A stretch of 64,000 nucleotides of DNA, taken from NCBI RefSeq assembly GCF_027595985.1, contig NC_073303.1, positions 323,821,679 through 323,885,678 on the forward strand. Reading direction: 5' to 3'. The translations under genes were made by a program, and so were the position numbers. This document shows, in pieces, positions 53,801 to 64,000 of the stretch (position 1 is the first letter of the stretch; each line of letters opens with the position of its first letter). This DNA comes from Sorex araneus (lineage: Eukaryota; Chordata; Mammalia; Eulipotyphla; Soricidae). The notes beneath the pieces are model-generated. The model had not been told where the DNA came from, ran no database searches, and saw only the letters and a program-made list of their open reading frames with translations.

Positions 53801-54304
53801 CATAAAAAGAAGAAGAGAGAGAAAAGAACTTGTCAATGCACCATTGACAGAGCTCATTTTAATCAACTCCTGCCCATTCCATGAGGGACTATGTAAATCT
53901 CAACTTTATGAGCTTTCCTGGGTTCACACCAAGATGTTATTCTTCCATATTCTGAAATTCCGAACAGTTATCTATAATTTTCACTCATCTCCTTCTACCC
54001 TGAACTGCAGTTACATATGTACATGTCTTACCTTGTCTACTTTACCAATAGTCCGAGAGAAAGGATTATTTCTTGCTCATCCTGAAATTCCCATAGTCCC
54101 TGAACATAGGAGGCCATAAATCCTCGTGGCCAGAATGTGTGGATTGAGAGAGTGACTGAAATTTGTAATGGGTCCATCTCACTTCTCAACTTCTAAATCT
54201 CATGCTCTCAACTTCTCTAACAATGAACTATGTCATGTATTCCTTATTTCAGCTCTTGTCCACTTCTGACTCCAAGAAATTTCTAAGTTTAAGAAGGAAG
54301 TGTG
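53801..54304. other. Unique non-coding DNA
   Basis: A 126-codon open frame (53739-54119) starts inside the SINE and has no recognisable domain. Confidence 0.45.
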
Positions 54305-54470
54305 AAGGTTGGAGCGATAGCACAGCAAGTAGGGAGTTTGCCTTGCATGCGACTGACCCAGGTTCGATTCCCAGCATCCCATATGGTCCCCCAAGTACCG
54401 CCAGGAGTAATTCCTGAGTGCAGAACCAGGAGTAATCCCTGAGCATCACTGACCCAAAAATTAAAAAAAG
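54305..54470 (+). mobile_element. SOR SINE, A-tailed type, young
   Basis: 'ggttggagcgatagcacagc' head, B box 'aggttcgattcccagc', and a short end lacking part of the last body motif. A 14-bp TSD with one mismatch (aagaaggaagtgtg at 54291-54304, aagaaggaattgtg at 54471-54484). Confidence 0.93.
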
Positions 54471-54489
54471 AAGAAGGAATTGTGGTCTT

Positions 54490-54605
54490 TATTTTTCTCT
54501 TTGTTTGGGGGCCACATGACCATATAGGGTGCCAGGAATCAAACTTGAGTTGGCCTTGTGTAAGTCAGGCACCCCCCTCCCTGCCGTACTATCACTTCAA
54601 CCCTA
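54490..54605 (-). repeat. Antisense SINE, internally deleted
   Basis: Reversed tail and first body part (ttgtttgggggccacatgac) jump to reversed head (ccaggaatcaaacttgagtt, 'actatcacttcaaccc'). Confidence 0.65.
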
Positions 54606-55257
54606 TTTTTCATGCACTCTCCAGCAGTGGGTTTCGGCCACTGTTCTGCTGATGGGACAGGTTCTCAAGTGTAAAAGATGAAAAATTATTTCTCCATATA
54701 GCAAACATTTGGACTTGCTAGAGTATGCTAACTACATTTTGGTTGACTGAATGATTGAGCTTCAGGAGAGGTATCTTAGAGTATATGGCAGCATGAGGTA
54801 TTTAATGTAAATGGCTTCAATTTATCAGTGATAAAAATTACTCACTATCAAAAAAAGTGACTTGCCAGCGATTTATCCCTTTCCATTCAAATATCTTTCC
54901 TACCAGGTCTGGATCTAAGGTGTCCTAACCTTACTTGTTCTAATTTTATTTTTTAGGAAATCAGTATTCTGAGTTTTTATCCCCACATGCACAATGAGCA
55001 GTTGGCAGAATTCATTTCCCTTCATGCCCTGTTAATAATATCCAAGAACACTGGGTGTTTTTGGACAAAGGCCCTTCTTTGACGCCCCTTTTACAGTTTC
55101 CACAAGAATAGGTGTGGTTCAGAGATAGACTAGTAAGAGAAGGACATCACAGTGCTCCTGGCCACAGAGCTGAATCACTGTGTCTTTATGAGAGAATTCT
55201 GTTGCTTTAAAGTGATCTGAAATGAAAACAGAACTGATTAAAGAAGAAAGACATTCC
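54606..55257. other. Unique non-coding DNA
   Basis: No feature is recognised. Confidence 0.5.
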
Positions 55258-55426
55258 AGACCAGAGAGATAATACAGCACCTAGGGTACTTGCCTTGCAC
55301 TCAGCCAACCCTGGTTCGATCCCTGCCATCCCATGTGACCCTCTGAGCACTGCCAGGAGTGATTTCTGAGTGCAGAGCCAAGAGTAATCCTTGAGCATTG
55401 CCAGATGTGGCCCAAAACCTTTTTTA
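55258..55426 (+). mobile_element. SOR SINE, sense
   Basis: 'ccagagagataatacagcac', B box 'tggttcgatccctgcc', body 'gagtgcagagccaagagtaa', end 'cccaaaaccttttttaag'. Confidence 0.85.
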
Positions 55427-57134
55427 AGAATGAAGAAAGACATCTCATACATGTTTAAGAGTAAAATAAGAGCTTGATATGCCCTCACTAGTTTAGACAA
55501 CATTGTATAGTATTCTGAGGGTAATATGATCTATGGAAGCATCAGAGGCATCAAATAGATCAAAAGCTCAGAACCCAAAAATCCCAGCAAGTATGTAAGC
55601 CTGACATATCAAAGTTAGGTTGTACATAGGCCATGTCACGATAGCCTTATACTTGGGTCAGGACCACCATCTAGTTTCTTTGTTTCTTTGATCAGCCTCA
55701 TCTTGCCACTAAGTTCAATTTTCTCATCATTTTTTAGTACATTGGATATAGAACTTTCTTACATGAGTATAGTAAGCACAAAAAGTAATATACATCAATT
55801 CTGAGTTACAATAGAGAGTGGGTTATAAACTAGCTATCACATTCAAATTCCAGTATGGAATTATTCATCTTATAGGATCAAGCTAGATCTTTTTCTTGAA
55901 CCATTAACCTGAACAAATCTTTGGTTGCAGAACACTAAGAAGTGGTGGAAGGCCCCGGAATGAGTTCCTCCTGTGCATTTGTGACAAATGTCACTTGGAA
56001 AACCAAGAGAAGATGGGAAAAGGCTGCTGTGACTTCCACTCTACTCTCAGCTGCCCTTTCACTCTCTCAGACCGTTTACTAGTCATTGTCAGGTGTGGGT
56101 ATCTTCATGTTTGACCTTCTGATAAGAACTGGGGGATCAGCCTATTTCTCATTCATACTATTTGCCTGAGACTTTGATTGTGCTCGGGACATCAATATGA
56201 CACAGCCCAAGGCCTTCCTTCATACTTCTAATAGGCGCCGTTTCTTGGAACACAGTTACTTAGTGCCAAGCATGTCTCTTGGCTGGAATGGAGTCAGTGA
56301 ATCTCAAGAGAAATACAGCAATTTAATTGTCCTTGTGCCCACGCGCATGAAGTCAGTGAACTTTTTTGCAGTCTACAATAATGGACATAATTAAAATAGC
56401 AAAAATATTATAGAGTTGTGCAAAGACTTAAGAGTGTCCATGATGCAGAAGCAAGTGCAATAGGTCAGAGAAAAAATGTAATACATGGGACTAGTCAGAA
56501 AAGTTCATTCTGAATACCCAATAGTATCACAGACTCTAAAGGGACAAAGTTCATATTCTCTTGCATCTGATATGAGTAACTTGTTCTTAGAGTCCCAAAT
56601 CATGACATGTTGGTGCCAGTCTGCTATTTGTGCCAGTGCCAAGGTTTTGTTTTGCAGAAATTGAGACGGTGGTATCTTGCCTAATTCCTTTCTCTGTTAT
56701 TTGAGAGAGTCTTTCCTCTAACTTTCTAAAAGATGATCATCTTGAAATTACCTGGGTAACTACCAGTGAATTTACCTCTGAAATGTGGGGACCTGAATTC
56801 TAGAAGCTGGGGCCTGGTCTGTGAGAGACAATGATTCTTTGAGAAAGAGCAAGTATGTTGATGGTCTGGTGTCAGGAGAACAGGAGGCAACACTGTGCTG
56901 TCCAGTAGGATTTCAAACTCTTATTTAGTGAAATGAATTTTTAGGAAATACAGTTCTTAAGAGTTTGTGCACCCATCAGAACAGAAAAACACCAAAAAAT
57001 TTGTGCAAAAGGAAGCGTAAGAAGAAAGCTATGACAAAGTCAAGAGATTTCCTTGAATACACATGGCTTTGTGTTAGCATGCTGTATTACAGGTAAGTAT
57101 ATTTTTCTACTCTAAAATTACTATGTATGTTTTA
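55427..57134. other. Long unique region
   Basis: No repeat family is recognised across about 1.7 kb. A 65-codon open frame at 56197-56394 has a plausible amino-acid composition but no recognisable domain. Confidence 0.5.
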
Positions 57135-57305
57135 GACTGGGTAGATAACTCAAGGGTTGGAGCACATGCATTGAACGGGGGAGACCTGGGTTTGGTTTCT
57201 GGCACCAGATGTTTCCTGCAGCCTCGCCAGGAGAGACTCTTGGGCAGAGAGTTGAGAAACCCCAGTTCCACCACCAGGTACAGCTCCAGACCATCCCCTT
57301 CAAAA
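57135..57305 (+). repeat. Degraded sense SINE
   Basis: 'gactgggtagataactcaag', 'gacctgggtttggtttctgg', end 'ccagaccatccccttcaaaa'. Confidence 0.6.
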
Positions 57306-57670
57306 TTAGACATTTTTAAGGAAACTCTTGTTGACTGAGGATGGATTCTTGATTCTGTGAGTGAGTTATTAAATTTATGAAATGCATCACTTCTCAAAAC
57401 AACTGAGAATTAGCTTAGGAAAAAGGTTCTTTTTCTGCCAAGCAAATAATGTTTGTCACTTAATTCTGGGATTGTTTTCTTAGTAGATCCACCCTTGAAC
57501 ATGTAGAATGTAATCTAGACAACAGGCAGCATGAGATACAGGACCCTCCTTGTGTCAGGAGGCAACTGCAACTGCCCTGCATTCTTTTAAAGAAGAAATC
57601 TGCCTTCTGAGAAGGGAGAGAGACAGGATCCAGTCTCTTCATAGAAATTCTTTTGTTGTTATAATTACTG
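57306..57670. other. Unique non-coding DNA
   Basis: No feature is recognised. Confidence 0.45.
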
Positions 57671-57674
57671 TTAT

Positions 57675-57760
57675 TAGTATTCATTGTGCTGGGGTGTAAG
57701 GCCAGGTCTCATGAATGCAAGACATACACTTTTTCACTGAGCCACATCCCTGGCTCCATA
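57675..57760 (-). repeat. tRNA-like SINE head fragment, antisense
   Basis: 'catgaatgcaagacatacac', then 'tgagccacatccctggctcc', the same subfamily type as 22478-22547. Confidence 0.55.
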
Positions 57761-57784
57761 GAAAACATTATAAAAGAAAGAAAG

Positions 57785-57857
57785 TGGGGAAGAGAGAGAG
57801 AGAGAGACAGAAGAGAGAGAGAGACAGAGACAGTGACAGAGACAAAGAAGGAGAAAT
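57785..57857. repeat. GA-rich simple repeat
   Basis: Imperfect gaga and gacaga units. Confidence 0.85.
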
Positions 57858-57899
57858 GCACTTCATAGGTATTTTTAAGGCTCAGTAAAGATTCTTTAT

Positions 57900-58070
57900 T
57901 TTATTCTTTTGGTTTGGGGGCCATACCCAAAAGTGCTCAGGGCTTTCTTCTGACTCTGTACTTAGGAATCACCCCCAGATGGGTCTTAGGGAAACATATG
58001 GGTGTTGGATTAAAACTGGGTCCGCCGAGTATAAGTTCCTTATCTGTTGTACTATGTCTCCAACCCCATC
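57900..58070 (-). mobile_element. SOR SINE, antisense, old
   Basis: 'ttggtttgggggccataccc', 'tgctcagggctttcttctga', reversed head 'gtactatgtctccaacccc'. Confidence 0.8.
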
Positions 58071-58129
58071 AATCATGATCTTAAATCCCCCTCCAAAAAA
58101 ACCTCTTTCAGGTAGACCCAACTTAATTT

Positions 58130-58298
58130 TCTTTTCTTTTTGGGTCACACCTGGCGATGCACAGGGGTTACTCCTGGCTCATGCACTCAGGAATTACTCC
58201 TGTGGTGCTCAGGGGACCATATGGGATGCTGGGATTCGAACCCGGGTCGGCCGCGTGCAAGGCAAACGCCCTACCTGCTGTGCTATCACTCCAGCCCC
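58130..58298 (-). mobile_element. SOR SINE, antisense, young
   Basis: Complete reversed copy with near-consensus head ('gggtcggccgcgtgcaaggc'). An exact 16-bp TSD 'agacccaacttaattt' at 58114-58129 and 58299-58314. Confidence 0.96.
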
Positions 58299-58561
58299 AG
58301 ACCCAACTTAATTTAAAACATAAGCACAAGAAACCTATTTGTCCAGAAACAGCAGAATTTTGTCTTATTTTTAAATATATACAATCATTTTACTTTTCAA
58401 GTTTTTCATATGCAAATTTAAAATTCCTTTGAATGTACAAGGAAAAGTAGCATTTTGAAAGCATCCAAAACATGCCAGGCATTTGGCTGGGAATATTAAC
58501 ATATTGCAGCATTTTATTCTCACCATACCCTAGAAGATGTGTGGTTAAGAGCTAACCCATA

Positions 58562-58742
58562 AGGGCTGAAGCAATAGTACAGTGGGTAGGGTGGTTGCAA
58601 AAAGCAATAGTACAGTGGGTAGAGTTCCATATACTCCTAGGGGTGCATATGATCCCCCAAGCACCGCCAGGAGTAATTCCTGAGTGCAGAGCCAGGAGTA
58701 ACCTCTGAGCATCGATGGGTGTGACCCAAAAAGAAAAAAAAA
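58562..58742 (+). mobile_element. SOR SINE with duplicated A-box region and lost B box
   Basis: 'agcaatagtacagtgggtag' occurs twice (about 58570 and 58602). The normal B box is replaced by 'agttccatatactcc'. Body and A tail are normal. A 15-bp TSD with one mismatch (58547-58561, 58743-58757). Confidence 0.9.
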
Positions 58743-59184
58743 AAGAGCTACCCCATAGAAAGTATGATTGTGCTATTTCTAGTTATATAAGATACTAGCT
58801 TATATCTATGAAGTTTCAATATCCTCATTTCAAAATAAAAATAAAGTCAAATTAGGAAATGAAGAATCTTTTCTCAAAGAATATAATGTTAACACATTGA
58901 AAGACTTTAACAGTAATGTGATATTATAAAATTTTATCTGAGAAAGGGAACCAAATGGAGTGTTTAAACTCAAAATGAAAATTGGTGTGGTATCAACTTT
59001 GAAATTATAATTTGAATGACAAATATAATATAGTAAATATACTTATAACATAGATGTAGTATACCATTGTGAAACTTCAAGCTATTTTTATAGGCTTGGG
59101 GCTTATCTGTTTGGAAGATTACATTTGCCAGTGTCAATATTTGCTCAAATGATAGTACTCTACTAGAATCCAAGAGTGCAACTG
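58743..59184. other. Unique AT-rich DNA
   Basis: No feature is recognised. Confidence 0.5.
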
Positions 59185-59408
59185 TGAAGTTATATAAAGA
59201 TGTCTCAGTCAAGTAAGAGGGAAATTGTCTGCCACAGAGGCAGGGGGAGGGGTGGGTCGAGGGTGTGGGAGGGATACTGAGGACATTGGTGGTGGAAAAT
59301 GTACACTGGTGAAGGAATGGGTGTTTGAACATTGCATGACTGAAACTCAAACATGAAAGCTTTGTTAGTGTAGCTCACAGTGGTTCAATAAAAATAAAAT
59401 TAAAAAGA
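59185..59408 (+). mobile_element. L1 3' UTR end, sense
   Basis: 'ctgccacagaggcaggggga', 'gacattggtggtggaaaatg', 'gaatgggtgtttgaacattg', tail 'caataaaaataaaatt'. Strongly 5' truncated. Confidence 0.82.
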
Positions 59409-59930
59409 TCTCTCAGTCGTGTTTTTTGTTAACTTGCTGATTTTAACATTGAAAGATGATAGAGGGGGGGAAAATCTATTACATTTCTGAAATGATCACC
59501 AATTCCCTGAAGTACTAGTGCTCATTCTTTGTCTCTTAGGTCATTTTTATATAAGCGTATAAACATATGGGGAGCCCTGGCAACTGCACAGGCATAGCGG
59601 CCAAGACTCACCCAGCCACATTCCATGGCCGTTACTCCACCCTGAGCATCAGAACTTGCGCTTCCTTTCCACAAATGTGGAAACACTGACTTCTGATGTA
59701 TATCTAACAAAATACATAGGGGGAGGAAAAGAAAACAAGGCTAAATATAAACATGAGGGCCTTCACCAGATTTGGTGACTCATCAGTTTAAAGGTTAGAA
59801 ACCATTGTACATTTCAAAGTTATCAAGATTGGAAATCACCCACAAGGAAGAAAAAACTTAGAGCATCTCCTAACTGATGAGTTGATTAATTGAACTGATA
59901 TCTGCTGAAGTCCTAAAATTAACATTCTTC
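59409..59930. other. Unique non-coding DNA
   Basis: No feature is recognised. Confidence 0.45.
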
Positions 59931-59934
59931 TAGG

Positions 59935-60245
59935 TGTTTGCCTTGCATGTAACTGACCCGGGTTCAAGTCCCAGCACCCCATAGAGGCCCCTGACCCTAC
60001 CAGGAATGATCCCTGAGCATAAATCCAGAGTAAGCCAGGAGCACCATCCAGTGAGGCACCAAAACCAATAAAATAAATTAAACTATAATAGCATATTTAT
60101 GGGGTTGAAGAGAGAGTTTAGGGAAGTAGGTGCTCACCTTGCAGGTGGCAGTTCTGAGTCCCCTGAGCACTGCCAGGAGTAACTCCTGAGCACAGAGCTA
60201 AGAGTAAGCCCTGAGCTCTGCCCTGGGGGGTCACCCAAACAAATA
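59935..60245 (+). repeat. Two sense SOR SINEs
   Basis: About 59935-60078 (5' truncated: 'gtttgccttgcatgtaactg', B box 'gggttcaagtcccagc', tail 'ccaataaaataaatt') and about 60105-60245 ('ttgaagagagagtttaggga', 'gagcacagagctaagagtaa', ending 'caaataataataatg'). Confidence 0.78.
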
Positions 60246-60249
60246 ATAA

Positions 60250-61275
60250 TAATGAATCAACATCTTAACAGTTTGTCCTCTGTGAGGTGTTTTGATTTGA
60301 TCGAGAGTGCTAGAAAGCTAAGCTCCCTCCAGGATCCAGAGAACACCCCCAGCCAGTGAGGACACTCAGGCACCTCAAACTGCAAGCAGAGGAAAATGGG
60401 GAAGACAATCCTGCCATCACGTCCATATGAAACATTCTGTGTAGAGTATATTGGGACACAGTCTTCCTATTTTACTTAACAACTGCTACTTCAATAAAGT
60501 CATCTCTAAAAGTCCAGGCAAGAACAAGCCTATTCCAGACCAAATAGTAATGAAATTCCTTGCATGTCTATAGACTGAAGTTAAATTTGCCATTGATAAT
60601 GTACATGAATATTCCATTGAAATTATACTAATTGTGCTTTTTCATTTTGCTCAGTTCTCTCATTAATTTATTCATCAATTTTTTTCTGAGTGCCCAACTC
60701 TACCAAGGCACAGCAATAAAGAAACAGAAGGCTCATGAGTTTTGTACTTTATTATAAAAATAAGGAATTTTCCATATTCTGGTTGAGAGTAAATTTTATA
60801 TAGGAAGTTACAGAAGAGGTACAAATTAAATTTAGTTATATTTTTAAACCCATAAACAATACTTTTTAAAATTGAAGCAACTTTGAATACTCCAAAGCCC
60901 ATGAGTATTTCTTGTTGGTTGGAAAATTGTGACACCTAACAGTTCAGATAGTATGGAGAACAATTTGCCTTTGTGTAACTGTACAGAAATCTATAAAGCA
61001 AAACACTCACTAACTCAGCAAACAGGCACTATTCCCACCAGTGGTAAGCATGAACTGAATCATATATGCCAGGGATGGAACTCCAGGCCTTGTACATGTT
61101 AGGCATGCTCTCATTGCAAGGAAGGAGGAAAACTACTCGCTGTCTAAGAAGCCGGCATTGTTAAATGAGAATGATTAAATAAATTCTAGCTTCTAATCAA
61201 CTCCTAGAGCACAGCATGTGCTAGGCATGTTCTCTGTGCAAGCTGTGGAGAATAGTCTTCCCAATACAGCAGTCA
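60250..61275. other. Mostly unique DNA
   Basis: About 60940-61030 has a weak L1 look ('gtatggagaacaatttgcc'). About 61060-61130 has a reversed SINE-head fragment. Otherwise unrecognised. Confidence 0.4.
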
Positions 61276-61279
61276 TTCC

Positions 61280-61425
61280 TGCTTCGAAGGGCAGTGGGAC
61301 CACAGCTATCAGTGCTCAAAGGTTCATACTGGTAGCGCTTACGGGACAATACTTGGTGCCAGGGATCGAACCAGGATCATTTCGTGCAAGGCTTGCCTTA
61401 GCCTTTGTACTCTCTCTCCAGCCCT
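61280..61425 (-). mobile_element. SOR SINE, antisense
   Basis: 'aagggcagtgggaccacagc', reversed B box 'ccagggatcgaaccaggatc', end 'gtactctctctccagccct'. Confidence 0.75.
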
Positions 61426-61629
61426 ATTTTTTAAAACAGTGCCATGATTAATTTTCCAGGTCAGCCCAGATTGGTCGTGACACCTAAATATTTGATCAAC
61501 TATTACTCTGAATGCTGCTCCGAAGGAATTTTTCAGATAAGGTAAACATTTAAATTGTATACTAAGGAAAGTGGATTATCTCCCAAATGTGTGTGGGCTT
61601 CATCAATCAGTTGAGGATTTTCATTTTGT

Positions 61630-61845
61630 GTGTGTGGGGGGGGGCTTTATACTTTTTGAACACACTCAGCACTCCCCCAGGGATGACTCCTGGCTCTGAG
61701 TTATGAAGTTGGGGGTCTGGCAATCTCTATCAGTTGCTCTGGCTCTGGGGTCTCTGGTAGTTGTTCTGGGAAGTGCTGGAGATTGAACCTGGGTCTCCCA
61801 TGTGCAAAGAATGGATTCAGCCCCTGAATGTTTTAATAGAATAAA
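61630..61845 (-). repeat. Degraded antisense SINE
   Basis: GT-rich start, 'agggatgactcctggctctg', reversed B box 'ggagattgaacctgggtctc'. Confidence 0.6.
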
Positions 61846-61866
61846 CTGTCTCTCTCTTATGAAACA

Positions 61867-61868
<2 letters not shown>

Positions 61869-61902
<34 letters not shown>
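61869..61902. repeat. (CA)n microsatellite
   Basis: About 17 CA units. Confidence 0.95.
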
Positions 61903-61905
<3 letters not shown>

Positions 61906-62224
61906 ATCAGTAAAGACAGAGGGAAAACTGTGAGTAACTAACTAGCCTGAGATCTTGTTGGCTCTGCTGTCTGGGCCTCAAAGTAAAGCAGGAATGGTCT
62001 CTTCAAGCCTTGCCCGGCAGCTTAAAGGGACTGCCACATTCTTTCTGCTTCTCCCCACAAACTAGATACCAAAAATAACAACCATCCAGGTCCCCCTAAA
62101 TAACAGGCTGTCAACAGAGTTGCAACTCATCTACAAGGGTGCAGTCTGGACTGGTGCAAGAGCACAGGAGCCAGAGGGCTCACGATGCACATGTGCGGAA
62201 CTCTGCTCAGTCTACAGCACTTCG

Positions 62225-62442
62225 AGGGATTAAAAATTATTTTGAGGGAGGGAAAGGGGAGAGTGTCTGTCATAGAGGCAGTTGGGGAAGAAAACTGGGG
62301 ACATTAGTGGCAGAAAATGTATATTGGTAGCCTGTGAAGGGATAGGTGTTGGAACATAATATGGCTGAAACTCAGTCATGAACTTTGTAACTGTGTGTCC
62401 TAAGATGATTCAATTAAAAATAAATAATTTAAATTAAAAATC
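62225..62442 (+). mobile_element. L1 3' UTR end, sense, older
   Basis: 'gtctgtcatagaggcagttg', 'acattagtggcagaaaatgt', 'gaagggataggtgttggaac', tail with repeated aaataa and aatt. Confidence 0.78.
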
Positions 62443-62454
62443 ATTTTCTATTCT

Positions 62455-62636
62455 TTTAATTTTTGTGGTTGTTTCTGAGCACATTTGGTTGTGTTTGGGG
62501 CTTACTCTGACTCTATGCTCAGCTATCATTCCTGGCCAGGCTCAGGGAACCATGTGTGGTACCAGGAGTTGAACCTGGGACCACCACATGCAAGGCAAGT
62601 GCATAAACTCCCGTCTGATCTCCCTACCCCTTGCTT
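62455..62636 (-). mobile_element. SOR SINE, antisense, old
   Basis: 'ttttaatttttgtggttgtt', reversed B box 'ccaggagttgaacctgggac', reversed head 'tctgatctccctacccctt'. Confidence 0.75.
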
Positions 62637-62639
62637 TAA

Positions 62640-63203
62640 TTTTTTTTCAATTAATGAAAGGCATGACTTCAATTGGAATGAGAAAGACAGCTAACTTGGC
62701 ATGGTTGGAAAATGCTAGTAGAGATACATAAGATATATTTATATCTAGAGATAACGATTTTTATTTATCTAGTTTATATCTTTTATATCTTATATCTGTC
62801 ATAGCTATAGGTATATACTAGAAGTCATCCTTATATTTTAGAGCTGGAATATTTAAAGGTGAAATGACATGTTTGCAATAAAAAAAAAAACCTTCTACGA
62901 GAAAAATAAGAAGCTGCAGGATGAGTTGCCCAGTGCTGGGAGACTCAATGCGCTCCTGAAAGACCGCGAGCTTACCTAGAGTTTGGTCTCGAGGCTGGGA
63001 AGTGAGAGGTAAGATTCTGGGTGCCAACAAAAGAGTGGCAATAGGCTGGTCTCCTTGACCTTGTATACACTGTATTTGTAAACACAACAACTTGGAGATG
63101 GCAGGGGAGGCAAACTGACCCCTCCCTTGCAATGCCATTCACCTCTCATAGGTTGGCCATAGAAAACTCACACCAGCTGTTAAGTGTCCAGCATTCACAG
63201 AAG
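62640..63203. other. Unique non-coding DNA
   Basis: TA-rich near 62720-62820. No exon is recognised. Confidence 0.45.

Positions 63204-63234
<31 letters not shown>
63204..63234. repeat. (AC)n microsatellite
   Basis: About 15 AC units. Confidence 0.95.
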
Positions 63235-63238
<4 letters not shown>

Positions 63239-63692
63239 TGCTTCATTCATGACTGCTGACTTAGCTTTTTCAGGTTTCTGTGGGTTTGCCCTGGGTACTC
63301 CCAAACCACCTGTAAGGGCGAAACTGATGCCATGACGGGGGCAGAAATCAGCAAAATCAGCTAGGCCTCAGGTTCAGTTACAGAAACTAAAACAGTTTTA
63401 GTTTCCCAGCAAGGAAATAATGTGCAACTTGCCAACCTGAACCCACCTGGGAAAGTTCCTGGGTTCAGTAGGTGGGCTCAATCAATCCATTCACACAATG
63501 CCCCAGAAACTGCCTTTTGTTAAGCCTAAAGGAATCAGTAGCCTATGTGACCATAAACTGCTAGTAGAAACTATTGTTTAACTGTTGCCTGACCACTGTT
63601 ACCCTAGACACTTGCCAAACACCTTTGTTAGGTAACTAAGTAAGATTTCTTTCTGAAACAATAAGGTACGTGCTACTTATATAATCAAACCC

Positions 63693-63700
63693 TATATAAA
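63693..63700 (+). promoter_or_regulatory. TATA box of the LTR
   Basis: 'tatataaa' about 80 bp upstream of the LTR polyadenylation signal. Confidence 0.75.
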
Positions 63701-63775
63701 CTGTTCGCTGCCTGAAGTCGAGGTCACTATCAAGAGACCACTCTGAGGATGAGATAGTTGACCCCAGTATACTGG

Positions 63776-63781
63776 AATAAA
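63776..63781 (+). promoter_or_regulatory. Polyadenylation signal of the LTR
   Basis: AATAAA followed within about 20 bp by 'tgcttttgcatta', then a T/G-rich stretch ('gttagtgtttctgtctgtct'). Confidence 0.8.
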
Positions 63782-64000
63782 ACTCCTATTGCTTTTGCAT
63801 TATTGAGTTAGTGTTTCTGTCTGTCTCGCCGCTTGTGAACCCATAGTCCTGGCCCTAACACACCTGCCTCCTATCAGAATGCTTACTGCATTTCATTGGA
63901 GCTGTTTTATTCTTTATTGTGTCTAGGCTCAAGCTACTTGAAAACATGTTTCCTTACAAAATGGAAACACATGGGAGGCAGTTGGTAATTAATTTTATGT

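Larger units (their letters stand above)
63311..63860 (+). mobile_element. Solo LTR of an endogenous retrovirus (class I-like)
   Basis: 550 bp with inverted termini TGTAAGGGC ... GGCCCTAACA (TG...CA ends) and a 4-bp TSD 'cacc' at 63307-63310 and 63861-63864. A TATA box 'tatataaa' at 63693-63700 and AATAAA at 63776-63781, spaced as in an LTR U3-R-U5. A 4-bp TSD and this layout fit gammaretrovirus-like (class I) elements. No internal retroviral sequence flanks it, so the provirus has recombined down to one LTR. No coding capacity. Confidence 0.9.

Overview
The window looks like 64 kb of intergenic or intronic DNA from a shrew (Soricidae, Sorex-like). I base this on dozens of copies of a tRNA-headed SINE that I recognise as the shrew SOR type, on L1 fragments with one shared lineage-specific 3' UTR, and on the AT-rich, gene-free background. 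I can support no host protein-coding exon. All long open frames are retrotransposon remnants (an RTE-clade element on the minus strand at 5.2-8.5 kb; L1 ORF2 pieces at 15.5-18.8 kb, 35-36 kb and 38 kb) or low-complexity sequence.

Layout. 1-5 kb: unique DNA, old SINEs and an antisense L1 3' end with a target-site duplication (TSD). 5.1-9.2 kb: an old L1 split by a nearly full-length RTE element. 9.2-14.7 kb: SINEs and a GC-rich minisatellite at 12.8-13.1 kb. 14.3-19 kb: a nested retroelement cluster holding a 3'-truncated U4 snRNA retrocopy, a GC-rich composite element with an L1 3' end, an L1 with a 5' inversion, and a further L1 ORF2 block. 19-35 kb: unique DNA, SINEs, a SINE patched with a 214-bp inverted copy of sequence 4.4 kb away, and a perfect 20-bp-stem hairpin. 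35-47 kb: two L1 3' ends with clear TSDs and several young SINEs. 47-64 kb: mostly unique DNA with SINEs, an LTR-like block near 51 kb, and a clean solo LTR at 63311-63860 with a 4-bp TSD.

The most interesting system is a retrotransposon-parasite hierarchy. The RTE element (5242-8520) shares about 100 bp of its 5' leader and its last about 65 bp with internally deleted derivatives (14016-14290, 40474-40708). A further-deleted form of these carries a tRNA-like head as a full SINE (9206-9445, 25338-25580, 28235-28480). The same type of head is also joined to a different, A-tailed body (for example 45614-45790) that shows L1-style TSDs. One promoter head therefore appears to have been coupled to two LINE partners. 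This parallels the BovB / Bov-A / Bov-tA series of ruminants; I cannot tell from sequence alone whether it has been described in shrews.

Boundaries of old SINEs and of composite elements are approximate. Everything is read by eye with no database search.
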